Shown piece by piece: positions 57,373-64,000 of a DNA stretch of 64,000 nucleotides. Source of the DNA: Maritimibacter alkaliphilus HTCC2654 (GTDB lineage Bacteria; Pseudomonadota; Alphaproteobacteria; Rhodobacterales; Rhodobacteraceae); assembly GCF_000152805.1 (NCBI RefSeq), contig NZ_CH902579.1, positions 75,442 to 139,441 of the forward strand, given 5' to 3'. How positions within the stretch are numbered: the first letter of the stretch is position 1; every line of letters starts with the position of its first letter. Below the pieces are notes generated by a model that saw only the letters and a list, made by a program, of their open reading frames with translations, was not told the origin of the DNA and did not search any database. Made by a program: the position numbers and the translations under genes.

Positions 57373-59544
57373 TCAGGCAGCATCCCCACTGAGGAAGGCT
57401 GGCAAGGACGACGGTTCGTCGTTCTCGGCATCGATCTGAGTATCTGAGGCGGGCTGGTCGCCTTCTTCGGCCTCGGGCACATCGTCACCCATGTCGGCGT
57501 CAGCGTCCATCGCACCGGCAAACGCCATCCCGTCGGGCAGCCAGCGCGTCGTCTTCGCAACCGTCGCCGCGCCGAACCCTTCCGTCTCGCCGGCGGTTTC
57601 CGCGAAAGCCCGCTCCATCGCGGCCGCGATATCGCCCTTGCGCTCGCGATTGCGATCTTCGGCGTAGTCCTCGCTGATCAGCTTGAGCGCAGTCGCGACT
57701 GCATGGCCCTTGTTGACTCGACCCCAGTAGTTTTGCGCGGTCGGGCGCCAGCAGGCCGCCACATCGACATCAAGCCGCGCGCCAATCTCCTCGATGATTG
57801 GGGAGGGGCGATTGTCGGAGGAGAGCTGCGGCTTTACCGCCAGACCCGTCGCCCAGGCGAAAAGCGCCTGCTTATCGGCAAGAGGCAGCGCCGACATCAC
57901 CCGGAAGTCCTCTGGTTTCTCGAGCTTCATCCAGTCGGTGGCGAGGTCCTGTTCCAGTGCCTCGAGCATTTTCTGGGCGACAGTATCCGCATGCAGCACC
58001 TCGCGGTCTTGCGCCTGGAAAGGCCGGATCGAGATGTCGAGCGCTTCGTTGTTGTAGGACCGCCCCAAAGCCTGTTCGCAGAGCGCGTAGAGCATCGCAT
58101 CGAACGCCACCTCGAAATCCGCCGCCAGATGCGCCCGCAGGATGTGCTGACGCGTCGCGCGCAGATCGTCGGCGAGGCTCGCCGAAATCCCATCCGCCTT
58201 GCGCAAGGTCGCCGCCGGATCGGAGGTTGGCACCGGCGTCGAGGAGGTTGGCGGCGTCACGTGCGGGCGGGCAGGGGATGGGGCATCACCCGCTTCAGCA
58301 CTATCCTCGCCCGGCTCGGTCGCAGCGGGGATATCTTCTGGTCGCACGAGGCCTTTCTCGACACGTAGCGCCCCGTCATGACCGATGGTCAGAACCACGC
58401 CCGCGATGGCACGATCTTCGTCCGCGTACGGTTGCCGTTCGCGCTGCAGGGCTTCGATCTCGCGCAAACGCGGCTCGATTGCGTAGTATTCCTCCGTCTC
58501 CGCCTCAGACCAATCCTCGCCGTCGTTCTGCGCCGCCAATTCCTCTTCGCGGGCGATGAGACGTTCCTCCTCGGCGAGCAAGTCCGGATCGGGATCGACA
58601 TCCTGCGGATAGACCCGCCCGAAACTGCGAAACGCGCCGTAGTCGACCGAGAGGTGAACCTCGACCCATTTCCACATCCCCTCAAAAGTCTTGGCCGCAG
58701 CCTGCAGCCTCTCGATGGCGAGGCGCTCCAGGAGCTCGGGGTTTTCCATATGGGCGCTGGCACGATCGTCGAAGAGATCGCGCAGCAGAACGCCGCCTGC
58801 CGCCTCATACGCCTCGATGCCGACAAAGCGCCCGAGGGCCGAGTTCGCCGAATGCGCGGTCTCAGTCAGCTGGCGTTTGATGCTCTGTGGGTGGATGTGA
58901 TAGCCGCCCTTCACCGCGTTCCAAACTGCCAGTTGGCGGTCATGGTCGTCGGTCAGCGTGAAAGCCATCACGCATTCGAGGGTCAGATCGCCCGCACGGA
59001 ATTGTTCGATGATCTCGGGCGCGACACGGGCGAGTTTGAGACGACGTCGCACCAGGTCGACCGAGACGCCGAACTTCAGCGCGATCTCGTCCTCGCTGCG
59101 CCCCTCGGCGATCATCGCCTCAAAAGCTTCGAACTGGTCGGCCGGGTGCATCGCCGCGCGCTGGAGGTTTTCCGTGGTAGATGTGAGGATGGCGTTGCGC
59201 TCGTCCTCGACGAGGCAGGGCACGGGGTGATCAACTGGGATCACGCCGTCATCGGCGAGCTGCTTCAGCGCCTTGAGGCGGCGACCGCCGGCATCAACCG
59301 CAAAACGTGTCTCAGACAGCGCATGAACCACCAGGTTCTGCTTGATGCCGGTTTCGCGAATGCTTGCGAGAAGCTCGGCTTCGACGCTGGCGCTCGGCGC
59401 CACCTTGCGAACGTTGAGCGGGCTGGGCTCCAGCTGGTCGAGCGGGATCAGACGAATGTCGGTCGCTCCGTCAGCCGTTGCCGATGCGGCGGCTTCTGTC
59501 TTCTTCACGGTGGCGGGTTTCGGGCGGGTTGAGGTCTTGGCCAT
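57373..59544 (-). CDS. orphan ParB/Spo0J-like protein
   Basis: 723 aa, about twice the size of a partition ParB. The ParB N-domain: IRLIPLDQLEPSPLNVRKVAP, LLASIRETGIKQNLVVH, DAGGRRLKALKQL, ENLQRAAMHPADQFEAFEAM, then HTH DEIALKFGVSVDLVRRRLKLA. The remainder (about 200-723) is a long helical region with acidic, Pro-rich linkers. No ParA gene is coupled to it; the plasmid already has RepB. Such large ParB-like proteins recur in alphaproteobacterial plasmid backbones and may act in transfer or DNA metabolism, perhaps as CTP-dependent clamps or ParB-type nucleases. Confidence 0.85.
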   Translation of the reverse strand: MAKTSTRPKPATVKKTEAAASATADGATDIRLIPLDQLEPSPLNVRKVAPSASVEAELLASIRETGIKQNLVVHALSETRFAVDAGGRRLKALKQLADDGVIPVDHPVPCLVEDERNAILTSTTENLQRAAMHPADQFEAFEAMIAEGRSEDEIALKFGVSVDLVRRRLKLARVAPEIIEQFRAGDLTLECVMAFTLTDDHDRQLAVWNAVKGGYHIHPQSIKRQLTETAHSANSALGRFVGIEAYEAAGGVLLRDLFDDRASAHMENPELLERLAIERLQAAAKTFEGMWKWVEVHLSVDYGAFRSFGRVYPQDVDPDPDLLAEEERLIAREEELAAQNDGEDWSEAETEEYYAIEPRLREIEALQRERQPYADEDRAIAGVVLTIGHDGALRVEKGLVRPEDIPAATEPGEDSAEAGDAPSPARPHVTPPTSSTPVPTSDPAATLRKADGISASLADDLRATRQHILRAHLAADFEVAFDAMLYALCEQALGRSYNNEALDISIRPFQAQDREVLHADTVAQKMLEALEQDLATDWMKLEKPEDFRVMSALPLADKQALFAWATGLAVKPQLSSDNRPSPIIEEIGARLDVDVAACWRPTAQNYWGRVNKGHAVATALKLISEDYAEDRNRERKGDIAAAMERAFAETAGETEGFGAATVAKTTRWLPDGMAFAGAMDADADMGDDVPEAEEGDQPASDTQIDAENDEPSSLPAFLSGDAA

Positions 59545-59820
59545 GGTCAGGGTCCTTGTTACGCCGGACCCGGATGAGACTCTCTCTATCCTATCAAGCC
59601 CGGCACCCGGGCTTCCCTTTCTCTGGCTTTTTCCAATTGCGGATCACGTCACCAATCGACCGTTTGTAAATGAATGCAAGGGCGCGCTCTGTGGCGCTGT
59701 TCATCAGAAAGCCCTTGGTTTCCATACGCAGAGCGCGATCAGGGAGGTCTCGCGGACCATCGCGCGCGCGTGCTATGTAAGGTGTACAAACGCACTCTGA
59801 TAAAACCCTTGGGTAAAGCT

Positions 59821-59838
59821 CAAAATAGCTGTATTTTG
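59821..59838. promoter_or_regulatory. inverted repeat immediately before the HTH gene
   Basis: CAAAATA, 4 bases, TATTTTG: 7-bp perfect arms ending 5 bases before the ATG at 59844. A protein bound here would block both transcription and ribosome access; autoregulation by the HTH product is the simple reading. Confidence 0.5.
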
Positions 59839-59843
59839 CGCAT

Positions 59844-60911
59844 ATGAGGCCTGGAACCCCCGCATTGTATGATGAATCCGACGCGCTCGGCATTTATGCT
59901 GAGGAGGTCGAACAGGCGTCTGAGGACGACCTGTGGTTTCTGCCCGGTCCGATGGACGACGAGCCGGACTATTTGCCGCCGGGACCACGGGCCGAACCGC
60001 GTGAAACCGAGGTCCTCGACGAATGGCGGAAGGCAGAGGGCGGGCAGGCCGCGCGTCTTGCCCGTGTGGCCGGTCGCGTCGGCGCGCTGGACGACCGGTT
60101 GAAGCGCGGACCGGAAGGATGGCGGCATCGGCTTGCGCTGATGGAGGCCGCAGATTTGAGCTGGCACACCGGTGACCGCATCAGCCAAGACCGGCTGGCG
60201 CTCTGGATCTCGCTGCGCCTGTCCGGTGTCCAGGACGACACGGCGGCGCTGGCGCGAGTCGGATGGGCGATTCGGCGACTGACGGGTGGACCGGGACCGG
60301 AGCAGGACCTTTCCGCCTTCCTCGACCGTCGCGACCCCGAGAACATCAGTGATGAGACCGAGCCGTTCGTGGATCGCGCGAGCGGTTGGCTGGATCTGAT
60401 GGGGCAGGCCACGGACCTGCACCCGATCACTCGCGCTTGCGCGGGCTTTCACCTCTGGCGCCTCGCGGGGCTCGGGCAGCACGACGACCGTATGGAAGCG
60501 GCTGTCGCAGCTGCGCGGATCGCGGCCAGCGATGGAAGAGGCGCAGTCTTCACGCCTCTGGCCATGGGCGGGGCAGGGGGACTACGAGCCGGTGGTTCAC
60601 CGTTCGAACGTCTGGAACGCTGGCTATACGGGATGGAAGCCGCGTGCCTGACCGCGGTGCGGCACCTTGACGATATCGAGGCATGGTCGGCGCGGGCGGA
60701 AGCCGAAATGACATTGCTCTCGGGCAGGACGCCGCCGGCCTTGCGCGCAGTGCTGACCGAATGGCCGCTCGTCTCTGCGCCAATGGCCCAGGCCCTGACG
60801 AGTGCCAGTCGCGCCGCTGTTCAGCGCAACCTTGCATGGATGCAAGAGCGGGGTCTGATCCGCGAGGTGACAGGACAGGGGCGGTTCAGGATGTGGAAGG
60901 CGACAAACTGA
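59844..60911 (+). CDS. DUF1612-like helix-turn-helix protein (RHE_PE00001 family type)
   Basis: 355 aa. It starts with a conserved acidic segment (ALYDESDALGIYAEEVEQASEDDLWFLPGP). The middle has RHRLALMEAADLSWHTGDRISQDRLALWISLRLSGVQDD, and the C-terminus is a winged-helix region (LVSAPMAQALTSASRAAVQRNLAWMQERGLIREVTGQGRFRMWKA). These match a plasmid-linked family of unknown role with a C-terminal DNA-binding domain. It stands between a minus-strand parB-like gene and the toxin-antitoxin pair, and a short inverted repeat covers its promoter. Confidence 0.75.
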   Translation: MRPGTPALYDESDALGIYAEEVEQASEDDLWFLPGPMDDEPDYLPPGPRAEPRETEVLDEWRKAEGGQAARLARVAGRVGALDDRLKRGPEGWRHRLALMEAADLSWHTGDRISQDRLALWISLRLSGVQDDTAALARVGWAIRRLTGGPGPEQDLSAFLDRRDPENISDETEPFVDRASGWLDLMGQATDLHPITRACAGFHLWRLAGLGQHDDRMEAAVAAARIAASDGRGAVFTPLAMGGAGGLRAGGSPFERLERWLYGMEAACLTAVRHLDDIEAWSARAEAEMTLLSGRTPPALRAVLTEWPLVSAPMAQALTSASRAAVQRNLAWMQERGLIREVTGQGRFRMWKATN

Positions 60912-61060
60912 AGGTTAGCGTGGGTCTCACCCGCTCACTCGACAGCAGCGATAACCGCGAGCACGCGGCAGGGCGCGCAGAAACTCACCAACACTTAATG
61001 CATTTGTTGCACTTATTTCATATATGGTGGTAGAGAACAGAAACCGGAGAGGAGACCACC

Positions 61061-61525
61061 ATGAACATGCTGGCACACCGACATCTTCCGCCCACGCCGC
61101 AGGACGCAGCGATTGCGCGCGTCTCTGGCCAGGCATTGTCACGCTTCGCCCAGGCGCGCGCGCCGTTGAAACTTCGTGTGACGGACTCCGAGCAGATGGA
61201 GCCGATCGAGCTTCCTGCGGGCGCCGTATCGCTGCTCATGGAGATCCTCGAGGCGATGGCAGCGGGGCGGGGGGTCACCATCATCCCCGAGAACGCCGAA
61301 CTCTCGACCGTACAGGCCGCTGAGGTTCTGAACGTCTCGCGTCCGTTCCTGATCAAGCTGCTCGAGGATGGTGCCATACCGCATCGGAAGGTCGGCAAGC
61401 ATCGCCGCGTCCGCATGGAAGACGTGATGTCCTACAAGGCCGCGATCGATACCGAGCGTGAAGCTGCGCTCGATCAACTGGCCGCCGACGCTCAAGAGCA
61501 GGACATGGGCTACCGCTCGAAATGA
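61061..61525 (+). CDS. excisionase/MerR-like HTH antitoxin of a PIN pair
   Basis: 154 aa. ATG 61061 follows GGAGAGGAGACC. The C-terminal half has an excisionase-type HTH: ELSTVQAAEVLNVSRPFLIKLLEDGAIPHRKVGKHRRVRMEDVMSYK (about 84-130). Proteins of this type sit upstream of PIN-domain genes and act as antitoxin and repressor. The stop overlaps the toxin start (ATGA). An A+T-rich promoter region lies at about 60990-61030. Confidence 0.85.
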   Translation: MNMLAHRHLPPTPQDAAIARVSGQALSRFAQARAPLKLRVTDSEQMEPIELPAGAVSLLMEILEAMAAGRGVTIIPENAELSTVQAAEVLNVSRPFLIKLLEDGAIPHRKVGKHRRVRMEDVMSYKAAIDTEREAALDQLAADAQEQDMGYRSK

Positions 61526-62091
61526 GCCAGTACACGGTCCTGTTCGATGCGAACGTCCTTTATCCCGCGCCGATGCGCGATGCACTGATGCAGTTGGCGG
61601 TCACAGACCTTTTCAAGGCCAAGTGGACGGCCGATATCCATCGGGAGTGGATTGATGCGCTTCTGCGCAATGAACCTCATCGGGAGCGCGCCGCGCTGGA
61701 ACGAACTCGCGACTTGATGGACAGGGCCACACGCGACTGTCTGGTCACCGGCTACGAGGCATTGGTGCCGGCCCTAACACTGCCGGACCCTGACGATCGG
61801 CACGTTCTGGCGGCGGCAATCGTTGGGCGCTGTGACGCGATCGTCACGCAGAACCTGAAGGACTTCCCACCAGCGGCACTTGCGCCCTTTGGCATCGAGA
61901 CCCAACACCCTGACGACTTTTTCCGGAACCAACTGTCTCTCGCGCCCGGTCTGGTCTGTTCCGCGCTGCGGAAAGTTCGCGCGCGCCTCAAGAATCCGCT
62001 CAAAAGCGTCGACGAGTATCTCGCGATCCTGACACAGCAGGGGTTGGTCGCCACGGTTGCCGACCTGGAGCAATTCGCCGACCTGCTTTGA
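61522..62091 (+). CDS. PIN-domain toxin
   Basis: 189 aa. PIN ribonucleases use a cluster of acidic residues: D9 in VLFDANVLYPAPMRD, further acids in DIHREWIDAL, D in LPDPDDRHVLAAAIVG, and D in AIVTQNLKDFP. All four positions are present, so it is likely active. Such toxins typically cut tRNA or mRNA. It is translationally coupled to the antitoxin above. The C-terminal 60 residues form a helical extension (KSVDEYLAILTQQGLVATVADLEQF). Confidence 0.87.
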   Translation: MSQYTVLFDANVLYPAPMRDALMQLAVTDLFKAKWTADIHREWIDALLRNEPHRERAALERTRDLMDRATRDCLVTGYEALVPALTLPDPDDRHVLAAAIVGRCDAIVTQNLKDFPPAALAPFGIETQHPDDFFRNQLSLAPGLVCSALRKVRARLKNPLKSVDEYLAILTQQGLVATVADLEQFADLL

Positions 62092-62348
62092 TCCCAGAAC
62101 TGCCCTGACTGAATACGTTCTGGCCAGAGTTGTGGCACCCGATCCATCATCACCGCGAGATTTCGCCCGCCAGGACTGCACGCCCGTGGACTGCAAGCGT
62201 AGCAGTGAACCTCGGGCAACCGAACTGCCGGATCACGGCGACAATGCGCGCATCGTACGCCGCTTGCCCTATGACGCGACACAGGTCTGACGCGTGAAAC
62301 TGGCTGTCGCGTAGCCCTTAATTGGGCTCTGCCTCACTTTGTGTGGCG

Positions 62349-62387
62349 CAACTATCCTGAAACTGGAAAATTCAGGAGGGATAGTTG
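62349..62387 (+). promoter_or_regulatory. hairpin overlapping the transposase ribosome-binding site
   Basis: CAACTATCC (62349-62357) pairs with GGATAGTTG (62379-62387), and TGAA (62358-62361) with TTCA (62371-62374). The GGAG of the ribosome-binding site (62375-62378) is left in the bulge, and the GTG start lies at the stem base. As RNA it would limit translation, a known way IS elements curb read-through expression. Confidence 0.45.
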
Positions 62388-64000
62388 TGAGTTCGAAGAA
62401 GCACTGGTCGCCGGGCAGCGATGTTGCAGTTCAAAGCGTTGAACGAAGTGAATCCGGCGGGTGGATTGTATCTGGCGTCTTGGCACCCAACGGCATTTGC
62501 CCAGACTGTGGATTGCATTCACGCCGACGTCATGGCTGGCGGCGTCGGTGGCTGCAGGATTATCCCGCGCATGGAGACGCGGTAACGGTTGATCTCGCAG
62601 TTTGCCGTTGGCGATGTTTGGCGCCTGCTTGCCCGCGCCGGACTTTCTCGGACCAGATCAGCTCGATTGCGCGTCCATTTGCACGTCGTACTTCGCGTGT
62701 AGGGGAGATTGTCGGCCATCTTGGGCATGCGACAGGCGGACGGCCTGCGGAGCGGTTGTTGCATCGTTTGGGCCTTGGGGTCAGCGATGACACGGTGCTC
62801 AGGCAGCTGAAAAGGTGTGCTCAAGGCACCACCGAGGCGCCGACAATCATCGGGATCGACGATTGGAGCTGGCGGAAATCGCAAACCTACGGCACGATCA
62901 TCGTGGATCTGGAGCGTCGCGTGGTCATCGACATCCTCGAGGATCGAGATGTCGTCACCTGCACCAACTGGCTAAAGCGACACCCCGAGGTGGAAGTGAT
63001 CAGCAGAGATCGGTGCGGTCTCTACGCCAAGGCTGCCCGGCAAGGGGCACCGCAGGCAAAGCAGGTCGCCGACCGGTTCCATATCGTGCAAAACCTGCGG
63101 CAGGCCATTGAGGAACAGATGAACCTTCACGGCCGTGCCACCGGCAGGGCGCTGCTGTCCGACGCCGACAACATCACCGCAGCCGGAAGCCTTCTGAAGT
63201 CCCGCCTTGCGCACAGGACGTCCCGGGAAGAGATTTTCACCACCATCCATGCGCTCCGAAATCAGGGACTTTCCTGCAGCGAGATCGGGCGGCGAACAGG
63301 GTTTCCGCGTCGCAGCATCGCGAAATGGCTGCAGTTCGAAACACCACCGGACCGCAGGCGGGCCGCTTTGAAGCCGAGTTCGCCATGGTATTTTGAAGAG
63401 TTCCTGAGCCAAAGCTGGAAGGAGGGCATTCGAACTGGCAGCGCCCTTTTCAGTCTGATCCAAGAGCGTGGTTACGAGGGGAGCCAGTCGCATTTGCAGC
63501 GGCTGCTGGCGGGTTGGCGCAGAGCCGAACAGCAAGCGAGCGATCCCAAGGTAGAACACAAGATCCTGGAGCCGGTTCGGGACCCGGAAACGGGGCACGC
63601 GATCTCCCCGGTCATCGCGGCCGCGCTGTGCATCAAACCGCGCGGCAAGCTCACCTCGGATCAGGCGCGTAAAGTCGATGCGCTCAAGACCCGCTCTCCC
63701 GCCTTCGTATCGATGCGCAGCCTCGCCATGCGGTTCAATGGTATCCTGCGCGGCCGCGTGGCAGACCCGCTCCCTGCATGGATCGACGACGCGATCGAAA
63801 CCGACCTGGCGCCCATCGTGCGCTTTGCCCGCACAGTGAACCGGGACTACGAAGCCGTCAAAAACGCCATCGAGATGCCCTGGAGCAACGGCCAAGCAGA
63901 AGGTCAGATCAATCGCCTGAAGACCCTCAAACGCGCCATGTACGGCCGAGCCGGTCCAGAATTGTTGCGGGCGAGAATGCTACCGTTCCACCACACAGAT
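62387..64000 (+). CDS. ISL3-family transposase, 3' end cut by window
   Basis: 538 codons from GTG 62387 (AGGAGGG upstream) to the last base, without a stop. An N-terminal zinc-finger-like region (CPDCGLHSRRRHGW, then CRWRCLAPACPRRTF) and a helix-turn-helix are followed by the DDE domain: first Asp in TIIGIDDWSWRKSQTYGTIIVDLERR, second in VEVISRDRCGLYAKAA, then HIVQNLRQAIE, and final Glu in WSNGQAEGQINRLKTLKRAMYGRAG. An extra HTH (GLSCSEIGRRTGFPRRSIAKWL) sits in the insert before the last Glu. The end RARMLPFHHTD is close to the normal ISL3 C-terminus, so few codons are missing. Confidence 0.9.
   Translation, partial: MSSKKHWSPGSDVAVQSVERSESGGWIVSGVLAPNGICPDCGLHSRRRHGWRRRWLQDYPAHGDAVTVDLAVCRWRCLAPACPRRTFSDQISSIARPFARRTSRVGEIVGHLGHATGGRPAERLLHRLGLGVSDDTVLRQLKRCAQGTTEAPTIIGIDDWSWRKSQTYGTIIVDLERRVVIDILEDRDVVTCTNWLKRHPEVEVISRDRCGLYAKAARQGAPQAKQVADRFHIVQNLRQAIEEQMNLHGRATGRALLSDADNITAAGSLLKSRLAHRTSREEIFTTIHALRNQGLSCSEIGRRTGFPRRSIAKWLQFETPPDRRRAALKPSSPWYFEEFLSQSWKEGIRTGSALFSLIQERGYEGSQSHLQRLLAGWRRAEQQASDPKVEHKILEPVRDPETGHAISPVIAAALCIKPRGKLTSDQARKVDALKTRSPAFVSMRSLAMRFNGILRGRVADPLPAWIDDAIETDLAPIVRFARTVNRDYEAVKNAIEMPWSNGQAEGQINRLKTLKRAMYGRAGPELLRARMLPFHHTD

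Larger units (their letters stand above)
62325..64000 (+). mobile_element. ISL3-family insertion sequence, left part (cut by window edge)
   Basis: The left terminus is probably near GGCTCTGCCTCACTTTG (about 62325), the usual kind of ISL3 end, but the right end lies outside the window so the repeat cannot be paired. It contains a complete-looking promoter/leader and almost all of the transposase. It inserted 230 bases after the PIN toxin gene, in a gap where I see nothing else. Confidence 0.55.

Noticed and set aside
59594..59893. 99-codon minus-strand frame
   Set aside because: Crosses the promoter of the HTH gene and has no recognisable domain; only its last 36 codons look protein-like.
1..64000. 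CRISPR array, tRNA or rRNA genes
   Set aside because: No regularly spaced short repeats, no cloverleaf with CCA-end pattern and no rRNA-like conserved blocks were seen on either strand.

Overview
The window looks like about 64 kb of a large RepABC-type plasmid from an alphaproteobacterium, most likely Rhodobacterales (Roseobacter or Paracoccus relatives). The evidence is a complete repA-repB-repC cassette with a candidate antisense RNA and parS sites, a plasmid-borne ScpB/DUF1403 pair, a VirB/VirD4 conjugation system with a P-type relaxase, and a run of small plasmid families (DUF736, DUF2493, DUF3768, DUF6915- and DUF6878-like). The GC-rich coding style fits. Family names come from recognising motifs in the translations; no database search was possible.

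Layout. 1-3421: a decaying minus-strand metabolic cluster, with an aldehyde dehydrogenase split by one amber codon, an intact nadC, and a frameshifted thiamine-diphosphate enzyme that runs off the left edge. 3956-16037: conjugation genes virB1-B11, including two paralogous VirB5-like genes, one of which carries an internal transglycosylase domain. 16253-21167: a three-gene cargo operon (helical protein, zinc-hook SMC/Rad50-like ATPase, PD-(D/E)XK nuclease) lying between the T4SS genes and the coupling protein. 21548-26182: VirD4/TraG coupling protein, relaxase, accessory DNA-binding protein and a candidate oriT.

28597-37789 is a defence island: a pRiA4b ORF-3-like gene, a retron (PRTase-like/winged-helix accessory, structured RNA, reverse transcriptase), a hipB-hipA-AbiJ-like operon, and a short Argonaute system of the SPARDA type. 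38099-44860: scpB, DUF1403, a tyrosine recombinase and repABC. Two near-identical DUF736 copies (27357 and 44903) flank the island plus the replication module as direct repeats 17.5 kb apart. 45797-59544: plasmid backbone genes of mostly unknown role (AAA_14/DUF4143 ATPase with a divergent regulator, DUF2493, Toprim primase, a 1465-aa methylase/Strawberry-notch helicase, a ParDE-type toxin-antitoxin, small DUF genes separated by hairpins, an orphan ParB-like protein). 59844-64000: an HTH regulator, an excisionase-like/PIN toxin-antitoxin pair, and an ISL3-family transposase cut by the right edge.

How it fits together: replication and segregation (repABC, parS, ScpB, toxin-antitoxin pairs) keep the plasmid, VirB/D4 with the relaxase and oriT spread it, and at least four probable anti-phage or anti-plasmid systems travel as cargo. 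Less expected items are a hairpin-in-hairpin RNA element with compensatory base changes upstream of three plasmid genes, the transglycosylase inserted in a VirB5 paralogue, and the three-gene SMC/nuclease operon.
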